Assembly (NCBI GenBank): GCA_027489335.1
Contig: JAIXZX010000012.1
Span: forward strand, 186,001 to 250,000
Direction of reading: 5' to 3'
DNA: 64,000 nt
Origin: Caulobacteraceae bacterium
GTDB taxonomy: Bacteria; Pseudomonadota; Alphaproteobacteria; Caulobacterales; Caulobacteraceae
Part shown: positions 8,337-16,005 of the stretch, in pieces
How positions within the stretch are numbered: the first letter of the stretch is position 1
How the letters are laid out: the number at the start of each line of letters is the position of its first letter
Position numbers and translations under genes: made by a program
Notes under the pieces: model-generated
Told to the model about the DNA's origin: nothing
Seen by the model: the letters and a program-made list of their open reading frames with translations, nothing else
Databases searched by the model: none

Positions 8337-9187
8337 AACGCCTGCTTCTCGCCGCCGGCGCGGTGCTGCTCAGCGCCGCCCAGGCCCAGGCGCCCGTCCT
8401 GCCGCTGCGGATCGCCGAGATCACTGGACAGACCGGGCCCTGTGCGCCGCCTGCGGCCAACCTTCCCGCCGCGCAGCGGGCCTATGTCGAACTCCTGGCG
8501 CAACGCCTGGAAACCGATGTGCTGAGCTGTCCGGTGGCGGACGCCGCCGGCGCAGCCCAGGCCCTGGCCAGCGGCGCGGTCGATCTCGCCCGTCTTGACG
8601 GCGCGGCCTTCGGACCCGTCTCCGGTGAGACCCGCAGCATCCTGACGACGCGCGCGACCGGGGACCTGAACCGTCTGCCGGTGGTGGTGGCCGTCCCGCG
8701 CGCCGCCTCGGCCCAGAGCCTGAGCGACCTTGCAGGCGCGAGCCTGGTTTTCGCAGGCCCACAGAAGGCCAATCTGGACGTTCCGCGCCGCGCCCTGGCC
8801 GACTATGGGGCGGCCGACGCCTTCTTCGGGACCCAGATCGTGGCCCGGGATCACGAGGACGCCGCGACCCGCCTGCGCGCCGGTCAGGCCCAGGCCCTGG
8901 TGTTGCATGCCGGCGCCTGGCAGAAACTCTGCCGTGGCGATCAGCCTGGTGAGGATCTGTGCGAGGACCTGCGGGTCGTCTGGCGCCAGCGCCCGGTGGC
9001 CAAGGCGGCGTGGGCCATCCGCACCGATATGAGCGATGACCGTCGCTTCCGTCTGATCGGCATCCATGTGGCCATGCACAACGAGGCGCCGCAGGCCTTC
9101 GCCTGGGCGGCCGGCGCTGGGGCTGCGGAGTTCGAGCCGACCGAAGCCAAGGCTCTGCTCGCCCAGGGCCCGACGGTCGGATCATGA
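8333..9187 (+). CDS. Second PhnD-like periplasmic binding protein
   Basis: A 284-residue protein with a cleavable signal peptide (MKRLLLAAGAVLLSAAQAQA). The fold pattern is that of PhnD/type-2 periplasmic binding proteins: an N-lobe strand LRIAEITGQ, ALASGAVDLARLDGAAFG, a crossover SLSDLAGASLVFAG and ATRLRAGQAQALVLHAGAW. The Ser-Thr-Ser phosphonate loop of the upstream PhnD is replaced by GPQKANLDVPRRA, so the ligand may differ. It carries Cys pairs (38/65 and 203/212 in approximate numbering) that could form disulfides. It overlaps phnD and phnE1 by four bases each, so it is made with the importer. It may be a second receptor widening substrate range, or a non-transporting sensor. Confidence 0.75.
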   Translation: MKRLLLAAGAVLLSAAQAQAPVLPLRIAEITGQTGPCAPPAANLPAAQRAYVELLAQRLETDVLSCPVADAAGAAQALASGAVDLARLDGAAFGPVSGETRSILTTRATGDLNRLPVVVAVPRAASAQSLSDLAGASLVFAGPQKANLDVPRRALADYGAADAFFGTQIVARDHEDAATRLRAGQAQALVLHAGAWQKLCRGDQPGEDLCEDLRVVWRQRPVAKAAWAIRTDMSDDRRFRLIGIHVAMHNEAPQAFAWAAGAGAAEFEPTEAKALLAQGPTVGS

Positions 9188-10062
9188 CCACCGCCGTCGA
9201 GACCTTCGAACGTGATCGCCGCCGGATGCTGATCCGGCAGCGGACCCAGGCGGCCCTTGGCCTGGCGATTTTCACGGTCCTGCTGCTGGTGTCGTTTCAA
9301 CGCAGCCAGTTCTTCGGCTCCGACATCGGCGGCGATCCCCTGGGGCGTATGGCCGACTTCCTGCAGCGGATGAATCCAGGCCTGAAACCTGAGCTGCTGC
9401 TCGAAGACCGCCAGACCCGCGGCTCCCTGCATTCGTGGTTCTACGCCCTGCCCATCTGGCTGCGTGCGGCCTGGCAGACCGTGGAGATGGCGATCCTGGC
9501 CACCGCCCTCGGATCGGTCCTGGCCCTGGGCGCCTCATTCCTGACCGCCCAGAACCTGATGCCCTTCGCGCCGGTGCGGTTTGTGGTGCGACGCATCCTG
9601 GAAGCGATCCGGACCCTGCCGGACCTGATCATGGCGCTGATCCTGGTGGCGGCCTTTGGGGTCGGACCCCTGGCCGGCGTGCTCACCCTGACCATCTCGA
9701 CCCTCGGCGGTCTCGGCAAGCTGTTCGCCGAGATCAATGAAGAGATCGACCCGCGTCAGCTAGAGGCCCTGCAGGCCGCCGGCGCCGGCCCCCTGAAGAA
9801 GATCCGTTACGGCGTAATGCCCCAGGTGCTGCCCAACTACGCCTCCTACGCCCTGATCCGTCTGGAGGGGAACCTGGCCGGCGCCGCAGCCCTTGGCATC
9901 GTGGGGGCTGGCGGCATCGGCCTGGAGCTGCAGCGGGCCATCACCTACACGGAATTCGACACCTATCTGGCGATCCTGCTGATCATCATCGCCATGATCT
10001 TCCTGATCGACTTGTTCTCCGAGGCCGTGCGTCACCGCCTCATCGGTCTGGAGAAGGCCTGA
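9184..10062 (+). CDS. phnE: Phosphonate ABC transporter, permease subunit 1
   Basis: A 292-residue PhnE-type permease. After an N-terminal extension with one helix (residues 20-36) and a periplasmic stretch, it has a binding-protein-dependent transport domain (about 95-285). The EAA-like cytoplasmic loop is EALQAAGAGPLKKIRYGVMPQVLPNY, which contacts the ATPase PhnC. Residues AALGIVGAGGIGLEL are the PhnE hallmark shared with the next gene. It probably pairs with the downstream PhnE2 as a heterodimer. Confidence 0.93.
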   Translation: MTTAVETFERDRRRMLIRQRTQAALGLAIFTVLLLVSFQRSQFFGSDIGGDPLGRMADFLQRMNPGLKPELLLEDRQTRGSLHSWFYALPIWLRAAWQTVEMAILATALGSVLALGASFLTAQNLMPFAPVRFVVRRILEAIRTLPDLIMALILVAAFGVGPLAGVLTLTISTLGGLGKLFAEINEEIDPRQLEALQAAGAGPLKKIRYGVMPQVLPNYASYALIRLEGNLAGAAALGIVGAGGIGLELQRAITYTEFDTYLAILLIIIAMIFLIDLFSEAVRHRLIGLEKA

Positions 10063-10883
10063 TGCCTCGGCAAGCCTATGACCAGGCCCTGGCCATCGCG
10101 CCGGACGCCCTGCGCGCGCCCTGGACCCGCCGGGCGCGCGACTTGGTCCTGCTGATCCTCGCCCTGGCCGCCCTGGTGGGCATGGCCATCGACCTGGAAC
10201 TGGCGCCCGGCGCCCTGATGACCGGCTTTGGCAAGCTCGGCCGGTTCCTGGGCGAGATGGTCCCGCCGTCGTCCGGCGGGCAGTCGGTGCGGATCCTCAA
10301 GGCCCTGGCCGAGACCTTGGCCATGGCCTTCGCCGGCACGGTGATCGCCGCAGTGGTGGCCCTGCCGCTGGGGGTGATCGGCGCCAAGACCGTCGTGGCG
10401 AACCCGGCCCTGCACTTCGCCTTCCGACGGTTCCTCGACATCTTCCGTGGGGTGCCGGCCCTGGTCTGGGCCCTTATCCTGGTCTCGGCCTTTGGCCTGG
10501 GCCCCTTCGCCGGGGTCGTGGCCCTGGCGCTGGCCGACATTCCCAACCTTGCCAAGTTGTTCTCCGAGGCCCTGGAAAACAGTGATCCCAAGCCGATCGA
10601 GGGGGTTCGCTCTGCGGGCGCCTCGCCCCTGGCTGTGATGCGCTTTGGCCTTGCCCCGCAATTCGCCCCCGTCGCCACCAGCCAGACCCTGTTCTTCCTG
10701 GAGGGCAATTTCCGCAATGCCGGGGTTCTCGGGATCGTCGGGGCCGGCGGCATCGGCTTTGAGCTGGATGAGCGCATTCGCATCTTCGCCTTCGACGAAG
10801 TAGCCTTCATCATCCTGCTCTACATGGTCGCCGTGGCCTGCCTGGACACCCTGTCCCGGGCGTTGCGCAACCGGCTGGCCTAG
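10062..10883 (+). CDS. phnE: Phosphonate ABC transporter, permease subunit 2
   Basis: A 273-residue second PhnE. It has about six helices, the loop GVRSAGASPLAVMRFGLAPQ as EAA motif, and GVLGIVGAGGIGFELDERI near the C-terminus. Its first base is the last base of the phnE1 stop codon (TGATG), so translation is probably coupled. Split PhnE1/PhnE2 permeases are common in phosphonate importers. The gene ends on a 4-bp CTAG overlap with the convergent PfkB-kinase gene. Confidence 0.93.
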   Translation: MPRQAYDQALAIAPDALRAPWTRRARDLVLLILALAALVGMAIDLELAPGALMTGFGKLGRFLGEMVPPSSGGQSVRILKALAETLAMAFAGTVIAAVVALPLGVIGAKTVVANPALHFAFRRFLDIFRGVPALVWALILVSAFGLGPFAGVVALALADIPNLAKLFSEALENSDPKPIEGVRSAGASPLAVMRFGLAPQFAPVATSQTLFFLEGNFRNAGVLGIVGAGGIGFELDERIRIFAFDEVAFIILLYMVAVACLDTLSRALRNRLA

Positions 10884-11755
10884 GGGGCGAACGGGCGATA
10901 GGCCCCAGCCGGCGCGTCCAGCGGGGCCGAACTCGGCAGCCCCACCGTGGTCGCGCCCCAGGCGCAGGCGTGCTGAAGAGCCGCCTCCAGGCCTGCGCCA
11001 GCGCTGAGCGCCTCCAGCAGTCCGGCGGCGAACACGTCGCCTGCGCCTGTGGAATCAACGACCTGGACGGAGGGCCCGCGCGCCATGATCTGGCCATCGG
11101 CTGTATGCGCGCAGGCGCCGTCCGCCCCACGGGTGACGACGATGGCTGACAGGCGGGGGCCAAAGACCAGGCGGGCCGCGCTGAACGGATCGGCCAGGAC
11201 ATCGGGGTGAAGGTCGTCGCCCGAGCAGACCACCACATCGGCGGGGCCTGCATAGGCCGGCCCGGGCCAGTGGACGACCACGGGACCGCGGGCTGAGGCG
11301 GCCCAGGCGTCCGCCCCCGGAAACGCGGCGCGAACATAGACGCCATCCGGCTGAATCGCCGGGTGATCTGCAGGCGAGGGCAGGGGCGGAAGCACCAGCC
11401 TCGCGCGATCCAGGTCGAGTCCCAGGACCAGCCGCTCCCCATCCGGCTCAATCAGGATCAGGGTGGTGCGGCTCTCGCCCGGGCGGCGTCCCACCAGCGT
11501 GGTGTCCAGCCCGGCGGCCTCCGCCAGGGTGATCGACTGATCGCCGCCGTCGTCCGAGGCGACGAGGCTGGCGAGATTGACGTGGTGGCCGGCCTTGGTC
11601 AGGGCGACGCCGGCATTGGCGCCGCCGCCGCCAAGGCGGGCGGCGAGACGTCCCTCTAGGCTGCGGCCGGCCATCCGACCGCCACGCTCCAGCCCGCCCT
11701 CAAGCCAGACCGGGCGGTCCAGGGCCAGGGCGCCGATCACCAGGAAATTCGCCAT
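10880..11755 (-). CDS. PfkB/ribokinase-family sugar kinase inserted in the phosphonate locus
   Basis: A 291-residue kinase of the ribokinase superfamily. The N-terminal motif is GGGGANAGVALTKAG and the C-terminal ATP/anion-hole motif is DSTGAGDVFAAGLLEAL, with the catalytic base Asp in GAGD. The substrate is unknown. The setting suggests a phosphorylated or phosphorylatable ribose or nucleoside. It runs against the flanking phn genes and separates phnDDEE from phnC. The ATG at 11755 is preferred over one eight codons upstream because GGAGG lies seven bases before it. It converges on phnE2 with a 4-bp overlap and diverges from phnC. Confidence 0.88.
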   Translation of the reverse strand: MANFLVIGALALDRPVWLEGGLERGGRMAGRSLEGRLAARLGGGGANAGVALTKAGHHVNLASLVASDDGGDQSITLAEAAGLDTTLVGRRPGESRTTLILIEPDGERLVLGLDLDRARLVLPPLPSPADHPAIQPDGVYVRAAFPGADAWAASARGPVVVHWPGPAYAGPADVVVCSGDDLHPDVLADPFSAARLVFGPRLSAIVVTRGADGACAHTADGQIMARGPSVQVVDSTGAGDVFAAGLLEALSAGAGLEAALQHACAWGATTVGLPSSAPLDAPAGAYRPFAP

Positions 11756-11865
11756 GTGGTCGCCTCCGCGCGGCCACACCTAGGTCAAGGCGGTGACGGG
11801 CGCGAGACACCCCGCCACGGCCCAGCCGACAAATCCCCCCTTGGTGGGCCTGAGCCTCTCGCGGG

Positions 11866-11883
11866 CCGTCACGCCGGGGTCAC
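11866..11883 (+). promoter_or_regulatory. Pho-box-like direct repeat upstream of phnC
   Basis: CCGTCAC (11866-11872), four bases (GCCG), GGGTCAC (11877-11883), with identical GTCAC cores exactly 11 bp apart and 56 bp before the phnC start. The geometry matches the site before phnD. Confidence 0.55.
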
Positions 11884-11939
11884 CGGGCCGCCCTAGTCTG
11901 TGACGGATCAAGAGCTTACCGCCGAACCCTGGAGGCAGG

Positions 11940-12722
11940 ATGCTGGAGCTGCGCAACGTGACCAAGCGGTTCGGGGAGGTCAGCGCTGTCGACGGCGTGT
12001 CCTTCAAGTGCGACCGCGGCGAGTTTATCGGGGTGATCGGGCGCTCAGGCGCCGGGAAATCCACCCTGTTGCGCATGATCAACCGCCTGGCCGACCCGAC
12101 CTCGGGCCAGATTCTCTGGGACGGGGAGGATGTGGGCAAGCTGAAGGGCAAGCCGCTGCGTCAGTGGCGCCGCCGCTGCGCCATGATCTTCCAGCAGTTC
12201 AATCTCTGCCCACGGCTGGACGTGATCACCAATGTCCTGGTGGGCGTTCTGGCCGAGCGACCGACCGCCACCTCCCTGCTCAAGATCTTCCCCGCCGAGG
12301 ATCGCGCCCGCGCCATCCTCGAGCTCGATCGCCTGGACATGGCTCAGGTCGCTCTACAGCGGGCCGCGACCCTGTCGGGCGGACAGCAGCAGCGGGTGGC
12401 CATCGCGCGCGCCATGCTGCAGGAGCCTGACATGCTGCTGGCCGACGAGCCGGTGGCTTCGCTTGATCCCATCAACGCCGAGGTGGTGATGGAGGCGCTG
12501 GAGGACGTGTGCCGCGAGCGGGGCATTCCCGTCATCGTCAATCTCCACAGTCTGGATATTGCGCGGCGCTACTGCACCCGGGTGATCGGCATGTCCAAGG
12601 GCAAGATCATCTATGACGGCCCGCCCGCGGGCCTGACGCCCGATGTGGTGGACAGGATCTATGGGGTCCGCACCGGCCGCGCCGGCCGCGCCTTCGCCAC
12701 CCAGGCCGTGGCCGCCGCCTGA
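11940..12722 (+). CDS. phnC: Phosphonate ABC transporter, ATP-binding subunit
   Basis: A 260-residue ATPase that drives phosphonate import with the PhnE pair. Walker A is GRSGAGKST, the Q-loop is [14 protein letters not shown], the signature is [15 protein letters not shown], Walker B is [12 protein letters not shown] and the H-loop is [11 protein letters not shown]. The [11 protein letters not shown] stretch and [19 protein letters not shown] tail are typical of PhnC. The start has GGAGG six bases upstream. It is separated from phnDDEE by the divergent PfkB gene and has its own Pho-box-like site. It starts a second operon with the hexapeptide transferase and phnN. Confidence 0.94.
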   Translation: MLELRNVTKRFGEVSAVDGVSFKCDRGEFIGVIGRSGAGKSTLLRMINRLADPTSGQILWDGEDVGKLKGKPLRQWRRRCAMIFQQFNLCPRLDVITNVLVGVLAERPTATSLLKIFPAEDRARAILELDRLDMAQVALQRAATLSGGQQQRVAIARAMLQEPDMLLADEPVASLDPINAEVVMEALEDVCRERGIPVIVNLHSLDIARRYCTRVIGMSKGKIIYDGPPAGLTPDVVDRIYGVRTGRAGRAFATQAVAAA

Positions 12723-13414
12723 TGGGTCTGAAGCTTGCCGACCGGCCCCTGGCGCCGGGCTATCGCTATTTCGAGCGCTATGTTCCACCGACGGACGCCG
12801 CCGAGAAGGTCCGCGGCCCCGAACCGGCGATCAACCGCGAGGCCCAGGTGCATGACAGTATCCTTGGTCCCTGGTGCCGGGTCGGCGCGCGCACCAGCCT
12901 GTCGGAAACCGCCATGGGGGCCTTCAGCTATATCGTGAACGATTCCAGCTCGGCCTATGCCGAGATCGGCAAGTTCTGCTCCATCGCCCGGGATGTCCGG
13001 ATCAATCCCGGCAACCATCCGACCTGGAAGGCCGCCCAGCATCACTTCAGCTATCGCGCCATCTCCTATGAGCTGGGGGACGAGGACGACCAGGACTTCT
13101 TCGAGTGGCGCCGCTCGCACACCGTGACCCTGGGCCACGACGTGTGGCTGGGCCACGGGGTGACCGTGCTGCCTGGCGTCACCGTGGGCACCGGCGCAGT
13201 TGTCGGCGCGGGCGCGGTGGTGTCCAAGGATGTGGCCCCCTTCACCATTGTGGGCGGGGTGCCGTCCAAGCCGATCCGCGAGCGCTTCCCCAAGGCGGTG
13301 CAGGACGGCCTTCTTGCGATCGCCTGGTGGGACTGGGACCATGAACGCCTCGCCGACGCCCTCGACGACTTCCGCGCCCTCGACGCCGACGCTTTCGTCG
13401 AAAAATACGCCTGA
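12722..13414 (+). CDS. Phosphonate-cluster hexapeptide-repeat transferase (DapH/LbH type)
   Basis: A 230-residue left-handed beta-helix protein of the family found in phosphonate operons. Hexapeptide turns run from about residue 35 to 185 (ILGPWCRVGARTSLSETAMGAF, then GHDVWLGHGVTVLPGVTVGTGA split by an insert). The insert carries INPGNHPTWKAAQHHFSYRA, characteristic of this subfamily. It is probably an acyl-CoA-dependent O- or N-acetyltransferase; acetylation of an aminoalkylphosphonate or an intermediate is plausible but unproven. The ATG overlaps the phnC stop (TGATG), and the 3' end overlaps phnN by about 74 bp. Confidence 0.88.
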   Translation: MGLKLADRPLAPGYRYFERYVPPTDAAEKVRGPEPAINREAQVHDSILGPWCRVGARTSLSETAMGAFSYIVNDSSSAYAEIGKFCSIARDVRINPGNHPTWKAAQHHFSYRAISYELGDEDDQDFFEWRRSHTVTLGHDVWLGHGVTVLPGVTVGTGAVVGAGAVVSKDVAPFTIVGGVPSKPIRERFPKAVQDGLLAIAWWDWDHERLADALDDFRALDADAFVEKYA

Positions 13415-13961
13415 GGGCGGGCTGCTGGTCCTGGTGGTCGGCCCCTCCGGAGTCGGCAAGGACACCTTGATCGACGGCGCCCGGGCGACCCTGGCCGACA
13501 ATCGTGAAGTGGTGTTTGTGCGCCGCGACATCACCCGTCCCGCCGAGGCCGGCGGCGAGGATCATCGGCCGGTGAGCGAAGCGGAGTTTCAGAGTCGCGA
13601 GGCGGCCGGCGACTATGTCTTGTCCTGGCGCGCCCATGGGCTCTGCTACGGCGTGCCCGCGGACATCCTGCAGGATCTGGCCGCCGGGCGCAGGGTGGTC
13701 GTCAATGTGTCCCGCGGCGTGATCGACGAGGCCCGGCGGCGCCTGGGGGCTGTGCGTATCGTCTCCGTGAGCGCCGACCCTGAGCAGCTGGCCGCGCGCT
13801 TGCGCGGCCGCGGCCGGGAGTCCGAGGCCGAGATCGCCGACCGCATCGCCCGCGCCCAGGCCTACGGGGTCGCGGGTGACGACGTGATCACGCTGCGCAA
13901 CGACGGGTCACGAGAAGCGGGCGTCATGGCTATGATAAGAGCCATAATGATTGAGGGTTAA
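13341..13961 (+). CDS. phnN: Ribose 1,5-bisphosphate phosphokinase
   Basis: PhnN phosphorylates ribose 1,5-bisphosphate to PRPP, the last step that returns the C-P lyase sugar to nucleotide metabolism. The protein is guanylate-kinase-like. P-loop GPSGVGKDT lies near residue 35, followed by FVRRDITRPAEAGGEDH (substrate/lid part), LSWRAHGLCYGVP, and NVSRGVIDEARRR. I place the start at the ATG 13341, giving 206 residues and a 74-bp overlap with the transferase gene. This leaves an atypical 27-residue Ser/Thr/Pro-rich leader, so an alternative start (GTG or CTG) just before LLVLVVGPSG near 13420-13435 is possible. The end is clear. Confidence 0.88.
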   Translation: MNASPTPSTTSAPSTPTLSSKNTPEGGLLVLVVGPSGVGKDTLIDGARATLADNREVVFVRRDITRPAEAGGEDHRPVSEAEFQSREAAGDYVLSWRAHGLCYGVPADILQDLAAGRRVVVNVSRGVIDEARRRLGAVRIVSVSADPEQLAARLRGRGRESEAEIADRIARAQAYGVAGDDVITLRNDGSREAGVMAMIRAIMIEG

Positions 13962-14030
13962 ACCTGGAGCGGCTGCGGCGAGCTGTTAAGAGGGCCGGCC
14001 CTTAAGCCCCCCTGTGTCTAGGAGCCGCTC

Positions 14031-15005
14031 GTGGTCGACTCGCTGCAACTGGCTCTGACCAATCTGCTGACCCCGGCGATCCTGTTCTTCTTGCTGGGCT
14101 TCGGGGCCGGCTGGTTCAAGTCCGACCTGGCCGTGCCGGAGGGTGCGGCCAAGACCCTGGCCCTGGTGCTGATGCTGTCCATCGGCTTCAAGGGCGGCGT
14201 CGAAGCCGCGCGGGCAGGGCTCAGCCCGGACTTCCTCAAGGCCGCTGGCGTCGGCCTGACCCTGAGTTTCGGCATCCCCATCATCGCCTTCGGCGTCCTG
14301 AAGGTGATCAGCCGGCTGGACCGGACCACGGCGGCGGCGACGGCGGCCCACTATGGCTCGGTCTCCATCGTCACCTTTGTCGCAGGCACGGAATTCCTGC
14401 GGGTCAGCGGCGTTCCGTTTGGCGGCTATATGGTCGCGGTGGTCGCCTTGATGGAAACCCCGGCCATCCTTTCGGCCCTGATCTTGGCCGGCGGCGGGGC
14501 GGCCGGTCGCCAGGGGCTGCGCGGCGAGCTGTTCCGCGAAGTCGCGCTGAACGGGTCCGTGGTTCTTCTGATCGGCGCCTTCCTGGTCGGCCTGCTCAGC
14601 GGCGACGCGGGCATGAGCAAGATGGAGGTCTTTGTCGGCCCCGTCTTCCAGGGGGTGCTGGTGCTCTTCCTGCTGGATATGGGCCTGGTGGCGGCGCGGC
14701 GGCTGAGCGCAGCCCGGTCCCTGACCCTGCCGCTGATCGCCTTTGCGATCTGCATGCCGCTGTTGTCTTCGATGCTGTCGCTCGGCCTATCCCTGGCGCT
14801 GGGCCTGTCGCCCGGCAATGCGGCGGTCCTGGCCATACTGGCGGCCAGCGCCTCCTATATCGCCGTGCCGGCGGCCATGCGGATCGCCCTGCCGGACGCT
14901 GATCCGGGAGTCTATCTGACCCTGTCGCTCGCCGTGACCTTCCCGTTCAATCTGGTCTTCGGCATTCCCCTCTACACGGCGGCCACCGCCGCCCTCATCG
15001 GGTGA
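14031..15005 (+). CDS. SbtA-like sodium-dependent anion (bicarbonate-type) transporter
   Basis: A 324-residue membrane protein with about ten hydrophobic segments in two similar halves. It matches the SbtA/DUF897 family (LTPAILFFLLGFGAGWFKSDLAVPEG at the N-terminus; TAAHYGSVSIVTFVAG; ILAASASYIAVPAAMRIALP). In cyanobacteria SbtA imports bicarbonate with sodium. Here there is no carboxysome or Rubisco gene nearby, so the anion is open. The start is GTG with GGAG upstream. The next gene encodes an SbtB/PII-like protein, the usual partner. An imperfect palindrome centred on GGGCCGGCCC (13992-14001) lies 30 bp before the start. Confidence 0.85.
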   Translation: MVDSLQLALTNLLTPAILFFLLGFGAGWFKSDLAVPEGAAKTLALVLMLSIGFKGGVEAARAGLSPDFLKAAGVGLTLSFGIPIIAFGVLKVISRLDRTTAAATAAHYGSVSIVTFVAGTEFLRVSGVPFGGYMVAVVALMETPAILSALILAGGGAAGRQGLRGELFREVALNGSVVLLIGAFLVGLLSGDAGMSKMEVFVGPVFQGVLVLFLLDMGLVAARRLSAARSLTLPLIAFAICMPLLSSMLSLGLSLALGLSPGNAAVLAILAASASYIAVPAAMRIALPDADPGVYLTLSLAVTFPFNLVFGIPLYTAATAALIG

Positions 15006-15010
15006 GATCC

Positions 15011-15319
15011 ATGCAACTGTCCAAGCGCAAGAAGCTGGAGATCATCGTCGAGGCGCCGGTGCTGCGTCGGGTCGAGACCTTCCTCGCCGAGGCGGGCGTG
15101 CGAGGCTGGACCGTCCTGCCCAGCCTGGCCGGGGCCGGCGACAGCGGGGAATGGCGCAGCGGCGACTTCACGCCGGGTCAGGAAAAGCGGCTGATCTTCG
15201 CTCTGGTGACCACCGAGGTGGCGGACCGGGTCCTGGCCCGCCTGGCCGACTTCTTCGCCGACTATCCAGGCGTGGTGGCGGTCTCAGACGTGGAAGTCAT
15301 GCGCGGCGAGAAGTTCTAG
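15011..15319 (+). CDS. SbtB-like PII-family signalling protein
   Basis: A 102-residue ferredoxin-like PII protein. Pattern: KKLEIIVEAPVLRRVETFLAEAGVRGWTV (first beta-alpha-beta), a loop with AGAGDSGEWRSGDF in place of the T-loop, KRLIFALVTTEVADRVLARLADFF, and VVAVSDVEVM at the end. It lacks the conserved Tyr51-type uridylylation region of GlnB, as SbtB proteins do. SbtB binds adenine nucleotides and gates SbtA, and the gene order here supports the same pairing. The ATG at 15011 is preferred; a GTG at 15002 overlapping the sbtA-like stop is an alternative. It converges with the 2H phosphoesterase gene with a 4-bp overlap. Confidence 0.82.
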   Translation: MQLSKRKKLEIIVEAPVLRRVETFLAEAGVRGWTVLPSLAGAGDSGEWRSGDFTPGQEKRLIFALVTTEVADRVLARLADFFADYPGVVAVSDVEVMRGEKF

Positions 15320-16005
15320 GCTGCGAAACTGAACCGAGACATGACCTCGAAGGGCGCGTCGCGGTCGGCCTGGCGGTAGATGGCCACGCTGTCAAAGCGG
15401 TGCGGACCGGTCACATAGGCGAAGAGCTGAGAGAGGGTCTCCAGCACCCGGGCGCGCACGGCGTCATCGGCGATCCCGCTGGTCAGCGTCATATGGAACC
15501 GGAAGTCGTCGAAGATGTAAGGATAGCCCCAGTCCAGCATCCGGGCGTCCTGGGCCGGCGACAGGCCCGCCTTGCGCCGGCGGGCGATATCGGCCTCCGA
15601 CAGGGGCGCGCGGAAGGGATCGAAGTCCCGCACGCAGGCCTCGGCCAGGGCGTCCATGGCCGGGCAGGGATCGTTGAGTCGGAAGGCCAGGAAACGCCCC
15701 AGCGCCTGGGGGGAGATCGAAGCCTCGAAGGCGGTTCGGCGGCTGGCGAAGCCCTCGGCGAAGTCTAACAGGTCCCGCTCGCTGGCGCCGTCCGCCAGCT
15801 CGAACGGCGCCTTCAGGGTGGCGTGGAAGCCATAGCCCCGGGGGCTGGCGGTCAGCGCGTCCAGGTCCAGGTCGGCCAGCGCAGGCGTGGCTGGCCGGAC
15901 GCAATCGACCTTGCGGTGCGGATCGCGACCGAGCCAGGCGCAGGCCAGGTCCCAGAGGTCGCCCTGCGGATCAGGGGCGTAATAGACGGCGTAGCGGGGG
16001 CTCAT
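15316..16005 (-). CDS. Phosphonate-operon DUF1045 protein, 2H phosphoesterase fold
   Basis: A 229-residue member of the DUF1045 family that occurs in C-P lyase operons. Two H-x-T motifs, GFHATLKAPF (about residue 60) and FHMTLTSGI (about 172), form the active site of the 2H (LigT-like) phosphoesterases, which open cyclic phosphodiesters. The operon has no phnP, whose product opens 5-phosphoribosyl 1,2-cyclic phosphate, so this enzyme is a good candidate for that step. It is the last gene of the phnGHIJKLM operon and its start overlaps the phnM stop by four bases. Confidence 0.87.
   Translation of the reverse strand: MSPRYAVYYAPDPQGDLWDLACAWLGRDPHRKVDCVRPATPALADLDLDALTASPRGYGFHATLKAPFELADGASERDLLDFAEGFASRRTAFEASISPQALGRFLAFRLNDPCPAMDALAEACVRDFDPFRAPLSEADIARRRKAGLSPAQDARMLDWGYPYIFDDFRFHMTLTSGIADDAVRARVLETLSQLFAYVTGPHRFDSVAIYRQADRDAPFEVMSRFSFAA

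Noticed and set aside
14031-15319. Direct naming of the SbtA/SbtB-like pair as a carbon-concentrating system
   Set aside because: There are no Rubisco, carboxysome or carbonic anhydrase genes in the window, so bicarbonate uptake is only one option.
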